Shown here: positions 8,966-16,774 of the stretch, in pieces | How positions within the stretch are numbered: position 1 is the stretch's first letter | Layout of the letters: each line of letters starts with the position of its first letter | Origin: Thermoanaerobacterales bacterium | GTDB lineage: Bacteria; Actinomycetota; Acidimicrobiia; Acidimicrobiales; JACDCH01 | DNA length: 33,586 nucleotides | Direction: 5' to 3' | Assembly: GCA_017577565.1 (NCBI GenBank) | Contig: PKRH01000023.1 | Span: 1 to 33,586, forward strand | The notes under the pieces: model-generated | The model's database searches: none | Seen by the model: the letters and a program-made list of their open reading frames with translations, nothing else | What the model was told of the DNA's origin: nothing | Translations under genes and position numbers: made by a program

Positions 8966-10120
8966 TCACCCGGCGCCGAGGACGAGGAGGCTGGCGGTCC
9001 ACCCGTGCAGGTGGCTGCGCGGGCCGACCGGGCCGATCTCGCCGGCGCAGAACACGCCCGCCACCGCGTCGGAGCCGACGGCGTCGCGCACCAGCCGGGC
9101 GTCGTGGTGGGGCTCGCCGAACAGCGCCCGCCCGCGGCCGTTGCAGGTGAACACGAGCGCCCCGCCGGCGCCCGCCGGCGTCGTGGCGGCGGCGAGGGCC
9201 TCCCGCAGGTCCTCGTCCGCGGTGGCGGCGTCGCGCACGTGGAACTGGACGGTGGTGCCGACCTCGACCCGCTCGCCGAGCGCCACGCCCCGGACCGACG
9301 GCACCGCCCCCAGCACCGGGCGCACGAGGAAGTCGCCGCGGCCGAAGGTCGCCCGGTGCTCGTCGACGGCGATGCCGATGTGCAGGCCCCGGGCCAGCAG
9401 CCGGCGGTCGTCCGGGCCGGCGGCCGCGACGATCTCGTCCAGCCGGTCGAGCGCGGCCCGCCCGGCCAGCTCGACCAGCACCTCGCCCCGGGCGCCGGTG
9501 ACGATCATCGGCTCGCCGACGGGCCGGCACCCCTGGGAGACGAGGGTGGTCGCGCCCGCCTCGGCCGGCAGCACGACCCCCACCGCCCCCTCCGCGAGGA
9601 CCTCGCCGTCGAGGACGAGCCGGTTGGCGCCGGGCGCCCGTCCCGCGGCGCAGAGCCCGCCGACGACCCGGGCCGGCGGGTCGAGCGCCGCGAGCAGCTC
9701 CAGGACCTCGTCCACCGGCAGCGTGAACGGGTCGGCCAGCAGGACCAGCGTCTCGCCCGGGCCGACGGTGCCCGCGCCCACCCCGGCGACCGCCGTGCCG
9801 GAGGGGGTGCGGGCGGCGGTGATCCGCACCGGCCGGGGCGGCACCGGCAGGCGGGCCGCCCACAGCGACACGCCCGGGCCGTCCTCGACCTCGGTGCCGC
9901 CGCCGAGCACCCCCTCGGCGGCGGCACCGACGAGCAGCCGGGGGCGCAGCAGCGACCGCACGGCCGCGGCGACGTCGGCGAGGGCGCCGAGGTGGTCGGC
10001 CGTGCAGAACACGACGGCGAGGTCGGGACCGGCCCCCAGCCGCTCGAGGACGCTGCCCACGACCTTGCCGGTCGCCGCCGCGGCGTCGGGGTGCTGCGAC
10101 AGGGCGCCGGCGCAGTCCAC
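8966..10120 (-). CDS. FIST-domain protein (FIST_N/FIST_C sensory fold)
   Basis: A 384-aa soluble protein. The N-terminal half has the pattern of FIST_N (LAVVFCTADHLG, LLVGAAAEGVLGGG, VSLWAARLP). The end has the characteristic FIST_C motif GVFCAGEIGPVGPRSHLHGWTA. FIST proteins are proposed sensors of small ligands, often amino acids, sometimes tied to signalling proteins. No output domain is present here. GTG 10120 begins 7 nt after the stop of the 130-aa gene upstream, so the two form an operon. The function within the cell is not known. Confidence 0.85.
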   Translation of the reverse strand: MDCAGALSQHPDAAAATGKVVGSVLERLGAGPDLAVVFCTADHLGALADVAAAVRSLLRPRLLVGAAAEGVLGGGTEVEDGPGVSLWAARLPVPPRPVRITAARTPSGTAVAGVGAGTVGPGETLVLLADPFTLPVDEVLELLAALDPPARVVGGLCAAGRAPGANRLVLDGEVLAEGAVGVVLPAEAGATTLVSQGCRPVGEPMIVTGARGEVLVELAGRAALDRLDEIVAAAGPDDRRLLARGLHIGIAVDEHRATFGRGDFLVRPVLGAVPSVRGVALGERVEVGTTVQFHVRDAATADEDLREALAAATTPAGAGGALVFTCNGRGRALFGEPHHDARLVRDAVGSDAVAGVFCAGEIGPVGPRSHLHGWTASLLVLGAG

Positions 10121-10127
10121 GGGCGGC

Positions 10128-10520
10128 TCAGGCGGCGGGGCCGGGGACCAGCGTGTAGGGCACGACCGTCGCCGGCCCCTGGTCGATCCGGCAGTGGGCC
10201 TCGACCGAGCCGTAGTCGGCGAAGTCGAGCTCGGCCCGCACGAAGCGGTAGGTGAACCGGCCGGGCTCGACCTGCAGGGGCTGCACGTTGCGGGCCACCT
10301 GCACGCCGTCGCGGCGGAAAACGACCTCGAGCACGCCGGTGCCCGGCTCGTCGGGCGCGCAGCGGGCGAGGACCACGAGGTGGGGGGCGATCGTGCACGG
10401 CGGCGGCTCGGGCGGGACGGTCGAGAAGTGCACGCCGGTGAGGTCGATGCGGGCCGGGCCGCCCTCGAAGGCCTGCCTCATCTGCATGTCCTCGATGAAG
10501 AGGGCCGCGACGATGTCCAT
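10128..10520 (-). CDS. Uncharacterised 130-aa protein, probably all-beta (resembles DUF6941-type)
   Basis: I do not recognise this gene with certainty. It is soluble, lacks a signal peptide, and alternates hydrophobic residues as expected for a beta sandwich (DIVAALFIED, HLVVLARCAPD, VLEVVFRRDG, RFTYRFVRAELDFADYGSVEAHC). The layout, opening with an 'I/V-A-x-FIED' strand and holding a 'dG' turn mid-protein, recalls small DUF6941-like proteins. This comparison is from memory and is weak. ATG 10520 has TACCGT 6 nt upstream. It precedes the FIST gene by 7 nt and is divergent from tetR. Confidence 0.75.
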   Translation of the reverse strand: MDIVAALFIEDMQMRQAFEGGPARIDLTGVHFSTVPPEPPPCTIAPHLVVLARCAPDEPGTGVLEVVFRRDGVQVARNVQPLQVEPGRFTYRFVRAELDFADYGSVEAHCRIDQGPATVVPYTLVPGPAA

Positions 10521-10526
10521 GGGCCC

Positions 10527-10532
10527 ACGGTA
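10527..10532 (-). promoter_or_regulatory. -10 element for the 130-aa/FIST operon
   Basis: TACCGT on the minus strand, 6 nt before ATG 10520. It lies in the 89-bp gap shared with tetR. Confidence 0.45.
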
Positions 10533-10596
10533 CGGGACGCCGGGTGGCGCGGCGCACCCGCGGGCCGGCCGCCCGCCGCGCCCGGCGAGCGCCCGA

Positions 10597-10602
10597 TACC
10601 CT
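10597..10602 (+). promoter_or_regulatory. -10 element for tetR
   Basis: TACCCT, 7 nt before ATG 10610. Confidence 0.45.
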
Positions 10603-10609
10603 CGGCCCG

Positions 10610-11233
10610 ATGGCGTACGAGGGTGGTACCGGCTCGACACGGGCGGCGATCCTCAAGGAGGCTCGCCGCTGCTTCGCCGAGCGCGGCTACGAGGGGACCT
10701 CGCTCAACGACATCGCGGCGGGCGTCGGCATCCGGCGGGCCAGCCTGCTGCACCACTTCCCGTCGAAGAGTGCGATCTACCAGGCGGTGTTCGAACAGGC
10801 GCTGGCCGACTGGGGCGAGCGCATCAGCAAGTCGGTCGACGAGCCGGCGGACCCCGAGGAGGAGGGGTGGACGCACGTCGACCGGGTGCTGACCGAGGCG
10901 GTCCGCTGGTTCGCCGAGAACCGCGACTTCGTGCGGCTGGTGCGCCACGAGTCCCTCGCCGACGGGAGCCACCTGGGCTTCGACCTCGGTGAGGCGCTGC
11001 GCCCGTACTTCCAGCGGGCGGTCAACTACTTCGAGCGCGAGATGGGCGCCGGCCGCCTGCGCAAGCTCGACCCGGAGCAGCTGATCATCAGCGGCTACGG
11101 CGCCGTGCTCACCTACTTCAGCGACGAGCACTTCCTGCGGGGGCTGCTCGGCCGCGACCCGATGGACGAGAAGGCCATCGAGTCCCGCATCCAGGCCATC
11201 CGGGAGTTCTTCCGGGCGGCCCTCGAGCCCTGA
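10610..11233 (+). CDS. TetR/AcrR-family transcriptional regulator
   Basis: A 207-aa regulator. Residues 10-60 form a classic TetR DNA-binding domain: TRAAILKEARRCFAERGYEGTS followed by the helix-turn-helix LNDIAAGVGIRRASLLHHFPSK. The C-terminal ligand/dimer domain is helical and not diagnostic. ATG 10610 is preceded by TACCCT with 7 nt between. It is divergent from the FIST operon across 89 bp and upstream of the acyl-CoA synthetase genes, so either could be a target. A hairpin follows the stop. Confidence 0.93.
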   Translation: MAYEGGTGSTRAAILKEARRCFAERGYEGTSLNDIAAGVGIRRASLLHHFPSKSAIYQAVFEQALADWGERISKSVDEPADPEEEGWTHVDRVLTEAVRWFAENRDFVRLVRHESLADGSHLGFDLGEALRPYFQRAVNYFEREMGAGRLRKLDPEQLIISGYGAVLTYFSDEHFLRGLLGRDPMDEKAIESRIQAIREFFRAALEP

Positions 11234-11244
11234 GGCGCCCCGCC

Positions 11245-11262
11245 GCCCGGCCGCGGCCGGGC
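11245..11262 (+). terminator. Palindromic hairpin after tetR
   Basis: A perfect 18-bp GC palindrome (GCCCGGCCGCGGCCGGGC) 11 nt after the tetR stop, able to form a 7-bp stem with a 4-nt loop. There is no U-run, as is usual in high-GC actinobacteria. Confidence 0.45.
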
Positions 11263-11297
11263 CCGCCCCGGGTTCCGAGCGGCCGGGCGCCGGTCAC

Positions 11298-11303
11298 TAG
11301 CCT
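11298..11303 (+). promoter_or_regulatory. -10 element for the acyl-CoA synthetase operon
   Basis: TAGCCT, 7 nt before ATG 11311; no Shine-Dalgarno. Confidence 0.5.
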
Positions 11304-11310
11304 GCCGGCC

Positions 11311-11952
11311 ATGCCCACGCTGTCCGAGGCCGACTCCAAGGCGCTGCTCGCCGAGCACGGCGTGCCGTTCCCGCCCGAGCGGGTGGTCGCCACCGCCGAG
11401 GCCGCCGTCGAGGCCGCCGACGCCATCGGCTACCCGGCCGTCGTGAAGCTCGGGGGCGAGGGGATCGCGCACAAGACCGAGCGGGGCCTCGTCCGCCTGG
11501 GCCTGGGCACCGCCGAGCAGGTGCGCGCGGCCGCCGAGGAGCTGCTCGCCGCGGCGAGGCCCGAGGACGGCGAGGTTCACCTGCTGGTCGCCCCCATGCT
11601 GCGGGCGACCCGGGAGCTGATCGCCGGGCTGCACCACGACCCCCAGTTCGGCATGACGGTGATGCTCGGGGTGGGGGGCATCCTGGCCGAGGCCGTGGCC
11701 GACGTCAGCTTCCGGCTGGTCCCCATCACCCGGGTGGACGCCGAGGAGATGATCGAGGACCTCCAGCTCCAGCGCCTGCTCGGCCCGTTCCGGGGCGAGC
11801 CGCCGGTCGACCGGGGCGCCGTGGCCGACGTGCTGCTCGCCCTGTCCGAGGCCGCCACCCGGCGGCCGGAGGTCGCCTCGGCCGACCTCAACCCGCTGAT
11901 GATCGTCGACGGGCGCCCCGTCGCCGTCGACGCCCTCGTGGAGGTGCGGTGA
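11311..11952 (+). CDS. ADP-forming acyl-CoA synthetase, beta subunit (ATP-grasp)
   Basis: A 213-aa ATP-grasp subunit of the ACD/succinyl-CoA-synthetase superfamily. It begins LSEADSKALLAEHGVPFP and has GYPAVVKLGGEGIAHKTERG, in which H54 corresponds to the phosphorylated histidine of ACD beta subunits. Later blocks GGILAEAVADVSFRLVPI and ADLNPLMIV are typical of the domain. With the alpha subunit it would interconvert acyl-CoA, ADP and phosphate with acid, CoA and ATP. The substrate cannot be told. TAGCCT lies 7 nt before ATG 11311. The stop overlaps the alpha start by one base (TGATG). Confidence 0.9.
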   Translation: MPTLSEADSKALLAEHGVPFPPERVVATAEAAVEAADAIGYPAVVKLGGEGIAHKTERGLVRLGLGTAEQVRAAAEELLAAARPEDGEVHLLVAPMLRATRELIAGLHHDPQFGMTVMLGVGGILAEAVADVSFRLVPITRVDAEEMIEDLQLQRLLGPFRGEPPVDRGAVADVLLALSEAATRRPEVASADLNPLMIVDGRPVAVDALVEVR

Positions 11953-13442
11953 TGGCCGAGCGCCCGACCCCGCGCATCGCCCCCGAGCGGTTCCGGGCCC
12001 TGTTCGAGCCCCGCGGCGTGCTGGTGGCCGGGGCGTCGACCCACCCGGGCAAGTTCGGCTTCGTCAGCCTGCACAACATCCTGGCCTGCGGGTACCGGGG
12101 GAAGGTCTTCGCCACCAACCGGGACGGCGCCGAGGTCCTCGGCGTGCGCACGGTGGCCGACGTCGAGGAGCTGCCCGACGGCGAGATCGACCTCGTCTTC
12201 GTGTGCACGCCGGCGCCGGCCAACCCCGACCTGCTGCGGGCGTGCGCCAAGAAGGGCATCACGGCGGCGTTCGTCGCCTCCGCGGGCTACGCCGAGGCGG
12301 GGGAGGAGGGCCGCGCCGCCCAGGAGGAGCTCGTGGCCCTGGCCGACGAGCTGGGGATCCTGCTGGCCGGCCCGAACGGCCAGGGCGTCGTCTCACCGCC
12401 GGCGAACCTGTGCGCCCAGATCGTCGGGCCCTACCCGCCCGCCGGCCACATCGGCATCGCCAGCCAGTCCGGGAACTTCGTCAGCTCGTTCGAGAACTAC
12501 GCCCAGCTCACCGGGGTGGGCGTGAGCCGGGCCGTGTCCGCGGGCAACGCCGCCGCGCTCACGGTTCCCGACTACCTCGAGTACTTCGCCGAGGACCCGG
12601 AGACGACGGTCGCCCTGGCCTACGTCGAGAGCGTGGGCGACGGCCGGTCGTTCGCCGAGCGCCTCCGGACCGTGGCCGAGCGGATCCCGGTGGTCGTCGT
12701 GAAGGGCGGCGCGACCGCCGGCGGCCAGCGGGCGGCGGCCAGCCACACCGGCGCGCTCGCCACCGACGACCGCGTCTTCGACGGCGTCGCCCGCCAGATC
12801 GGTCTGTCCCGGGCGGCCAGCGTCGAGCAGGGGTTCGAGGTCGCGGCCACCTTCGCCACCCAGCCGCTGCCCCGGGGCAACCGGGTGGTCGTCGTCACGA
12901 CCGTCGGCGGCTGGGGCGTGGCGGCGGCCGACGCCATCGGGCGCACCGACCTCGAGCTCGTGCCGCTGCCCGCCGACCTGCAGACGGCCATCGACGCCGA
13001 GCTGCCGCCCCGCTGGAGCCGCAACAACCCCGTCGACATGGCGGGCGGCGAGACCCGGGACACCGTGCCGAGGATCCTCGAGATGGTGGCCTCCCACCCC
13101 GACGTCGACGCGGTGGTCTTCCTCGGCATGGGCATCCAGTCGAACCAGGCCCGCCTGATGCGGGAGGGCCCGTTCTGGCCCGACCACGGCCTCGAGCGCA
13201 TCGTCGCCTTCCACGAGCGGCAGGACGCCCGCTACGCCGAGGCGGCGGCCGAGGTCAGCGAGGCGACCGGCAAGCCCGTGCTGGTGGCGACCGAGCTGGC
13301 CGTCACCTGGCCCGAGAACCCCGGCCCGGCCACGGTGCGGGCGACGGGGCGGCTCTGCTACCCGTCGGCCGAGCGGGCGGTCGCGGCGCTCGACCACCTC
13401 TGGCGGCGGGCCCGGTGGCTCGACCGCCGCGGCCTGCGGTGA
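11952..13442 (+). CDS. ADP-forming acyl-CoA synthetase, alpha subunit (CoA-binding/ligase)
   Basis: A 496-aa subunit with an N-terminal CoA-binding Rossmann domain (LFEPRGVLVAGASTHPGKFG near residues 17-36) and two succinyl-CoA-synthetase-like domains. GPNGQGVVSP and SQSGNFVSSFENYA mark the second domain. SHTGALATDD holds H265, the family's phosphohistidine. The C-terminal part has NNPVDMAGG. It pairs with the preceding ATP-grasp subunit, so this is the split form of ACD rather than the single-chain form. ATG 11952 was preferred over GTG 11949. The stop overlaps the next start (GTGA), coupling it to a cell-wall gene of unrelated function. Confidence 0.9.
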   Translation: MAERPTPRIAPERFRALFEPRGVLVAGASTHPGKFGFVSLHNILACGYRGKVFATNRDGAEVLGVRTVADVEELPDGEIDLVFVCTPAPANPDLLRACAKKGITAAFVASAGYAEAGEEGRAAQEELVALADELGILLAGPNGQGVVSPPANLCAQIVGPYPPAGHIGIASQSGNFVSSFENYAQLTGVGVSRAVSAGNAAALTVPDYLEYFAEDPETTVALAYVESVGDGRSFAERLRTVAERIPVVVVKGGATAGGQRAAASHTGALATDDRVFDGVARQIGLSRAASVEQGFEVAATFATQPLPRGNRVVVVTTVGGWGVAAADAIGRTDLELVPLPADLQTAIDAELPPRWSRNNPVDMAGGETRDTVPRILEMVASHPDVDAVVFLGMGIQSNQARLMREGPFWPDHGLERIVAFHERQDARYAEAAAEVSEATGKPVLVATELAVTWPENPGPATVRATGRLCYPSAERAVAALDHLWRRARWLDRRGLR

Positions 13443-14980
13443 TCCGCCTCCGCCGCCACACGCCCCGCCACATGGCGGGCCGGCGCCCCCCGCCCGCGGC
13501 GGGGGAGCGACCCGGGGCGGGGCCGTCCGACGGGGACCGGGGCCGCGCCGGCGGGCGCCGAGGGGGGTGGGTGCTGCCGGCCGTCCTGGCGGCCGTCACC
13601 GTCGGCGCCGGCGCCGGCGCGCTCGCCCTCGACGCCGACCCGGCCGCCGACGCGGCCGGGGTCGACCGGGTGGTGGCCACGCCGGTCCTCTCCGCCCGCC
13701 GCGCCCCGGAGGTCGTCGCCGCCCCGGTGGCCGACCGCCGGCTGGCGGGCGACCTGCTGGCGTGGCTGGCCGACTCGCCCGAGGACACCTGCCTGGTCGT
13801 CGAGGCCGACGGCCGCGAGGTGCTGGCCCACAACGCCGACCTCCCGCTGACCGGGGCCTCGACCCAGAAGCTGCTGACCGCCACCGGTCTGCTGCTGGTC
13901 CACGGGCCGGACGCCACCTTCACCACCGAGGTGGTCGCCGAGGCGCCACCCGTCGGCGGGGTGGTGGCCGGCGACCTCTACGTCGTCGGCGGCGGGCCGG
14001 CCGACCTGGGCACGCCCGACTGGCCGGAGATGGCGCCCGGCACCCGCGAGCGGGTCGTCCACGACGTCGACGAGCTGGTGGGCGCGATCGCCGCGGCCGG
14101 CGTCACCCGGGTGGAGGGCAGCGTCGTCGGCGACGGCAGCCGCTACGACGACCAGCGCTACGAGGAGACCCTGGCCGAGCGGCTCGTCCTCCAGGACCAG
14201 GTCGGCCCGATCGGCGGGCTGATGGTCAACGACGGGTTCGCCCGGTTCTCGCCCGAGCGCAGCAACGCCGCCACCGTCCCGGCCGACGACCCGGCGGCCG
14301 ACGCGGCCCGGGTGATCACCGAGCGGCTCGAGGCCAACGGCATCGAGGTGGCCGGCGCGCCCCGGGCCGGCACCGCCCCCGAGGGGGCGACGACCGTGGC
14401 GGCCCTGGCGTCGCCCCCGGTGTCGCAGCTCGTGGCGGAGATGCTCACGACCAGCGACAACGAGGCGGCGGAGGCGATGCTGAAGGAGATCGGCGTCGCC
14501 GAGGCCGGCGAGGGGTCGTGGGACGCCGGCGCGGCCGCGCTCGAGTCGCTGCTCGCCGAGGCCGGGGTGACGACCGAGGGCCTCGACGTCGTCGACGGCT
14601 CGGGCCTGTCGATCGCCAACACGCTGACCTGCGCCGCCCTCGTCGACGTCCTGACGCTGGAGGGCACCGGCCCGGTCGTGCGCGACGGGCTGCCGGTGGC
14701 CGGCGAGACGGGGACCCTGGCCGAGCGGTGGACCGACAGCGAGGTCGCCGGGCGCCTGCGGGCCAAGACCGGCACGCTGCGCAACGTCACGGCGCTGGCC
14801 GGCGAGGTCGACACCGTCCCGGGTGCCCGGGTGACCTTCGCCTACGTCGCCAACGTGCCCGACCCCGGCCAGATCACCCCGGACGAGGTCGGCCTCGACG
14901 AGCTGGCCGAGATCCTCGTCCGCCACCCCCGCGACCTCGACCTGGCGGCCCTCGAGCCGGAGGCGCCGGCGGCCGGGTGA
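13439..14980 (+). CDS. dacB: D-alanyl-D-alanine carboxypeptidase/endopeptidase, PBP4 (S13) family
   Basis: A 513-aa penicillin-binding protein that trims peptidoglycan peptides outside the membrane. The N-terminus is basic and proline/arginine-rich, followed by one hydrophobic anchor (VLPAVLAAVTVGAGAGALAL). The three active-site motifs are present: S141-T-Q-K144, S339-D-N341 and K443-T-G. S13 features such as LYVVGGGPADLG and VVGDGSRYDD lie between the first two. GTG 13439 overlaps the upstream stop by 4 nt. The family is commonly annotated dacB. Confidence 0.94.
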   Translation: MIRLRRHTPRHMAGRRPPPAAGERPGAGPSDGDRGRAGGRRGGWVLPAVLAAVTVGAGAGALALDADPAADAAGVDRVVATPVLSARRAPEVVAAPVADRRLAGDLLAWLADSPEDTCLVVEADGREVLAHNADLPLTGASTQKLLTATGLLLVHGPDATFTTEVVAEAPPVGGVVAGDLYVVGGGPADLGTPDWPEMAPGTRERVVHDVDELVGAIAAAGVTRVEGSVVGDGSRYDDQRYEETLAERLVLQDQVGPIGGLMVNDGFARFSPERSNAATVPADDPAADAARVITERLEANGIEVAGAPRAGTAPEGATTVAALASPPVSQLVAEMLTTSDNEAAEAMLKEIGVAEAGEGSWDAGAAALESLLAEAGVTTEGLDVVDGSGLSIANTLTCAALVDVLTLEGTGPVVRDGLPVAGETGTLAERWTDSEVAGRLRAKTGTLRNVTALAGEVDTVPGARVTFAYVANVPDPGQITPDEVGLDELAEILVRHPRDLDLAALEPEAPAAG

Positions 14981-15005
14981 CCGGGCGGCGTGCCACCCTG
15001 GTCCC

Positions 15006-15626
15006 GTGCCGACGCCGATGTTCCCCCTGGGCTCGGTCCTGCTCCCGGGCGTGGTGCTGCCGCTGCACGTGTTCGAGCCCCGCTACCGGGCGCTGGTGCG
15101 CGACTGCCTGGCCGGTGACCGGTCCTTCGGCGTCGTCCTGATCGAGCGCGGCTCCGAGGTCGGGGGCGGCGACGTGCGCACCGACGCGGGCACGCTGGCC
15201 CGGATCGTGCGGGTGGACGAGCTGCCCGGCGATCGCTACGCCCTCGTCGCCGTGGGGCTCCACCGCATCCGGGTGACCCGGTGGCTGCCCGACGACCCCT
15301 ACCCCCGGGCGGAGGTCGAGCCCTGGCCCGACGAGCCCGGCCCGGCCGCGGGCGGGGACGGGGCGGCGCTGGCCGAGGTCACCGCGCTGCTGCGCCGGGC
15401 CGCCGCCCTCCGCGCCGAGCTGGGGGAGCCCGCGCCGCCCCTCGACGTCGACCTGGGCGAGGACCCGGTGGTCGCCGGCTACCGGGCGGCGGCGCTGTCG
15501 CCCCTCGGACCGGCCGACCGGCACGAGCTGCTGTGCGCGGCGACCGCCGGTGCGCGCCTCGACCGGCTCCGCGAGCTGCTGCGCGACCAGATCGAGCTGC
15601 TCGAGGCCCGGCTGGCCGCACCGTGA
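15006..15626 (+). CDS. Stand-alone Lon N-terminal (LAN/substrate-binding) domain protein
   Basis: A 206-aa protein consisting only of the Lon protease N-terminal domain: MFPLGSVLLPGVVLPLHVFEPRYRALV at the start, then LARIVRVDELPGDRYALVAVGLHRIRV, and a helical C-terminal bundle ending in LRDQIELLEARL. No AAA+ or protease domain follows. Bacterial solo versions are widespread and of unknown role, presumably in peptide or protein binding. The GTG 15006 start keeps MPTP before the domain; ATG 15018 is also possible. The gene begins 25 nt after dacB. Confidence 0.9.
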   Translation: MPTPMFPLGSVLLPGVVLPLHVFEPRYRALVRDCLAGDRSFGVVLIERGSEVGGGDVRTDAGTLARIVRVDELPGDRYALVAVGLHRIRVTRWLPDDPYPRAEVEPWPDEPGPAAGGDGAALAEVTALLRRAAALRAELGEPAPPLDVDLGEDPVVAGYRAAALSPLGPADRHELLCAATAGARLDRLRELLRDQIELLEARLAAP

Positions 15627-15669
15627 CGCCGCCGGCCGACCATCCGCCGGGGAGGTGGGCCGGGCGTGC

Positions 15670-15675
15670 TACAAC
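15670..15675 (+). promoter_or_regulatory. -10 element for the small membrane gene run
   Basis: TACAAC about 35 nt before GTG 15710, with AGGAG at 15695-15699 between them. This promoter would give a leadered message. Confidence 0.4.
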
Positions 15676-15709
15676 GAAGCTCCCGAGCGACGACAGGAGC
15701 AGCACCGCG

Positions 15710-16027
15710 GTGCCCGAGCCCGACTCGAAGTCCGTCCCCGAGGTCCTGAACGAGCTGTGGGTGCTCACCCGTGACTACGCCCGGCAGGAGACCATCGACC
15801 CGCTCAAGGGCGTCGGGCGCTACCTGCTCTACGGCACGTTGGGCGCCCTCCTCCTCGGCGTCGGCGTCATCCTGCTGATGCTGGCCGGCCTCCGGGCGCT
15901 CCAGACCGAGACCGGCGACGCCCTCGACGGCAACCTCTCCTGGCTGCCGTACCTCATCGTCCTCGCCGTGGCGGGCCTGCTCGTGGCCTGGGCCCTGTCG
16001 CGCATCTCCCGCAAGAGCAAGACCTGA
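15710..16027 (+). CDS. Small two-helix membrane protein (Phage_holin_3_6/'holin-X'-like)
   Basis: A 105-aa protein with a charged N-terminal helix (VLNELWVLTRDYARQETIDPL), two membrane segments (about residues 43-65 and 80-100) and a basic C-terminus. It resembles actinobacterial 'phage holin' family proteins, which are chromosomal and not phage genes. GTG 15710 has AGGAG 10 nt upstream, and a TACAAC hexamer sits about 35 nt above, so unlike many neighbours it has a leader. It starts a run of three small membrane-linked genes. Confidence 0.75.
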   Translation: MPEPDSKSVPEVLNELWVLTRDYARQETIDPLKGVGRYLLYGTLGALLLGVGVILLMLAGLRALQTETGDALDGNLSWLPYLIVLAVAGLLVAWALSRISRKSKT

Positions 16028-16040
16028 GCAGGTGACCCCG

Positions 16041-16259
16041 ATGCCCGGCCAGCCCACCCGAGACCGCATCACCCGCGACGACATCGAGGCCAAGCTCCGC
16101 GAGCTCGAGGGCGACGCCCGCGAGCAGGTCGAGTCCGCCCGCTCGACGGCCGTCACCGTCGGCGTCGTCGCGCTGGTCCTCCTGCTGGTGCTCGCCTACC
16201 TGCTCGGCACCCGCAAGGGCCGCAAGCGCAGCACCGTCGTCGAGATCCGGCGGGTCTGA
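16041..16259 (+). CDS. Small single-pass membrane protein, unknown function
   Basis: A 72-aa protein with an acidic, probably helical N-terminus (DDIEAKLRELEGDAREQVESA), one strong membrane segment (AVTVGVVALVLLLVLAYLLG) and a basic tail (RKGRKRS), implying N-outside/C-inside or a membrane anchor with a basic cytosolic end. ATG 16041 has AGGTG 6 nt upstream; GTG 16032 lies within that site and was rejected. It sits 13 nt after the holin-like gene. Confidence 0.75.
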   Translation: MPGQPTRDRITRDDIEAKLRELEGDAREQVESARSTAVTVGVVALVLLLVLAYLLGTRKGRKRSTVVEIRRV

Positions 16260-16262
16260 GCC

Positions 16263-16529
16263 GTGGCCGGTCGCAGCCGCGTCGACCGCGGGCTCCACCT
16301 CCTCCAGCGGCGGGGCGTGCAGCGCGGCGTGTTCGGCTCGTCCCGGGCCTGGTTCTGGGTGGCCGTCGGCGCCTGGCTGCTCCGCCGGGCCCGGCAGGCC
16401 ATCGGGAGCGAGTACGAGCTCGTCTACCGGGGCGAGCTCCGCCCGGGCGAGTCGATGCGCATCAGCCACCTGACCGAGACCCGCGACGGGCGGCGGGTCC
16501 GTTCCCGCCGGCGCTCGATCCGGTCCTGA
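16263..16529 (+). CDS. Small basic protein with one hydrophobic helix, unknown function
   Basis: An 88-aa Arg-rich protein. RAWFWVAVGAWLLRRARQ near residues 28-45 is a short amphipathic or membrane-associated helix, followed by a beta-like stretch (YELVYRGELRPGESMRISHL). The GTG start is 3 nt after the preceding stop. I do not recognise a family. It belongs to the small-membrane-gene run between the Lon-domain gene and ttuB. Confidence 0.65.
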   Translation: MAGRSRVDRGLHLLQRRGVQRGVFGSSRAWFWVAVGAWLLRRARQAIGSEYELVYRGELRPGESMRISHLTETRDGRRVRSRRRSIRS

Positions 16530-16573
16530 CCAGCTGTGGAGGTCGGCGCCGGCCACGCGAGAATGGGACCACC

Positions 16574-16774
16574 ATGCGTGTCGTCCTCCGCAACCCCCGC
16601 CGTGAGCTCGAGGTCGCCGGTCCGATCTCGGTGACCAAGCTCCTCCGCCAGCTCGACCTCAACCGCGAGTCGGTGCTCGTCGTCCGCGGCGACACCCTCG
16701 TGGCGGGCGACGCGGTGCTGTCCGACGACGACACGGTCGAGATCCGGCCCGTGATCTCGGGTGGTGCCTCGTGA
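16574..16774 (+). CDS. ttuB: Ubiquitin-like sulfur carrier, TtuB-like (ThiS/MoaD fold)
   Basis: A 66-aa beta-grasp protein: MRVVLRNPRRELEV, then VLVVRGDTLVAGDAVLSDDDTVEIRPVISGGAS. The pattern matches Thermus TtuB, a sulfur donor for tRNA thiolation that is activated as a C-terminal thiocarboxylate. Here two residues (Ala-Ser) follow the Gly-Gly, so trimming may be needed before activation. The GTGA stop/start overlap with the next gene, a TtuA orthologue, supports this assignment over ThiS or MoaD. Its activating E1-like enzyme is not in the window. Confidence 0.82.
   Translation: MRVVLRNPRRELEVAGPISVTKLLRQLDLNRESVLVVRGDTLVAGDAVLSDDDTVEIRPVISGGAS

Noticed and set aside
15006..15626. Lon protease
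   Set aside because: Only the N-terminal domain is present; there is no ATPase or Ser/Lys protease domain.
15710..16027. Holin-like protein as a sign of a prophage
   Set aside because: No other phage genes are near; this membrane family is common on actinobacterial chromosomes.
16574..16774. ThiS or MoaD for thiamine or molybdopterin synthesis
   Set aside because: No thi or moa genes are near, and the overlap with a TtuA orthologue points to tRNA thiolation.
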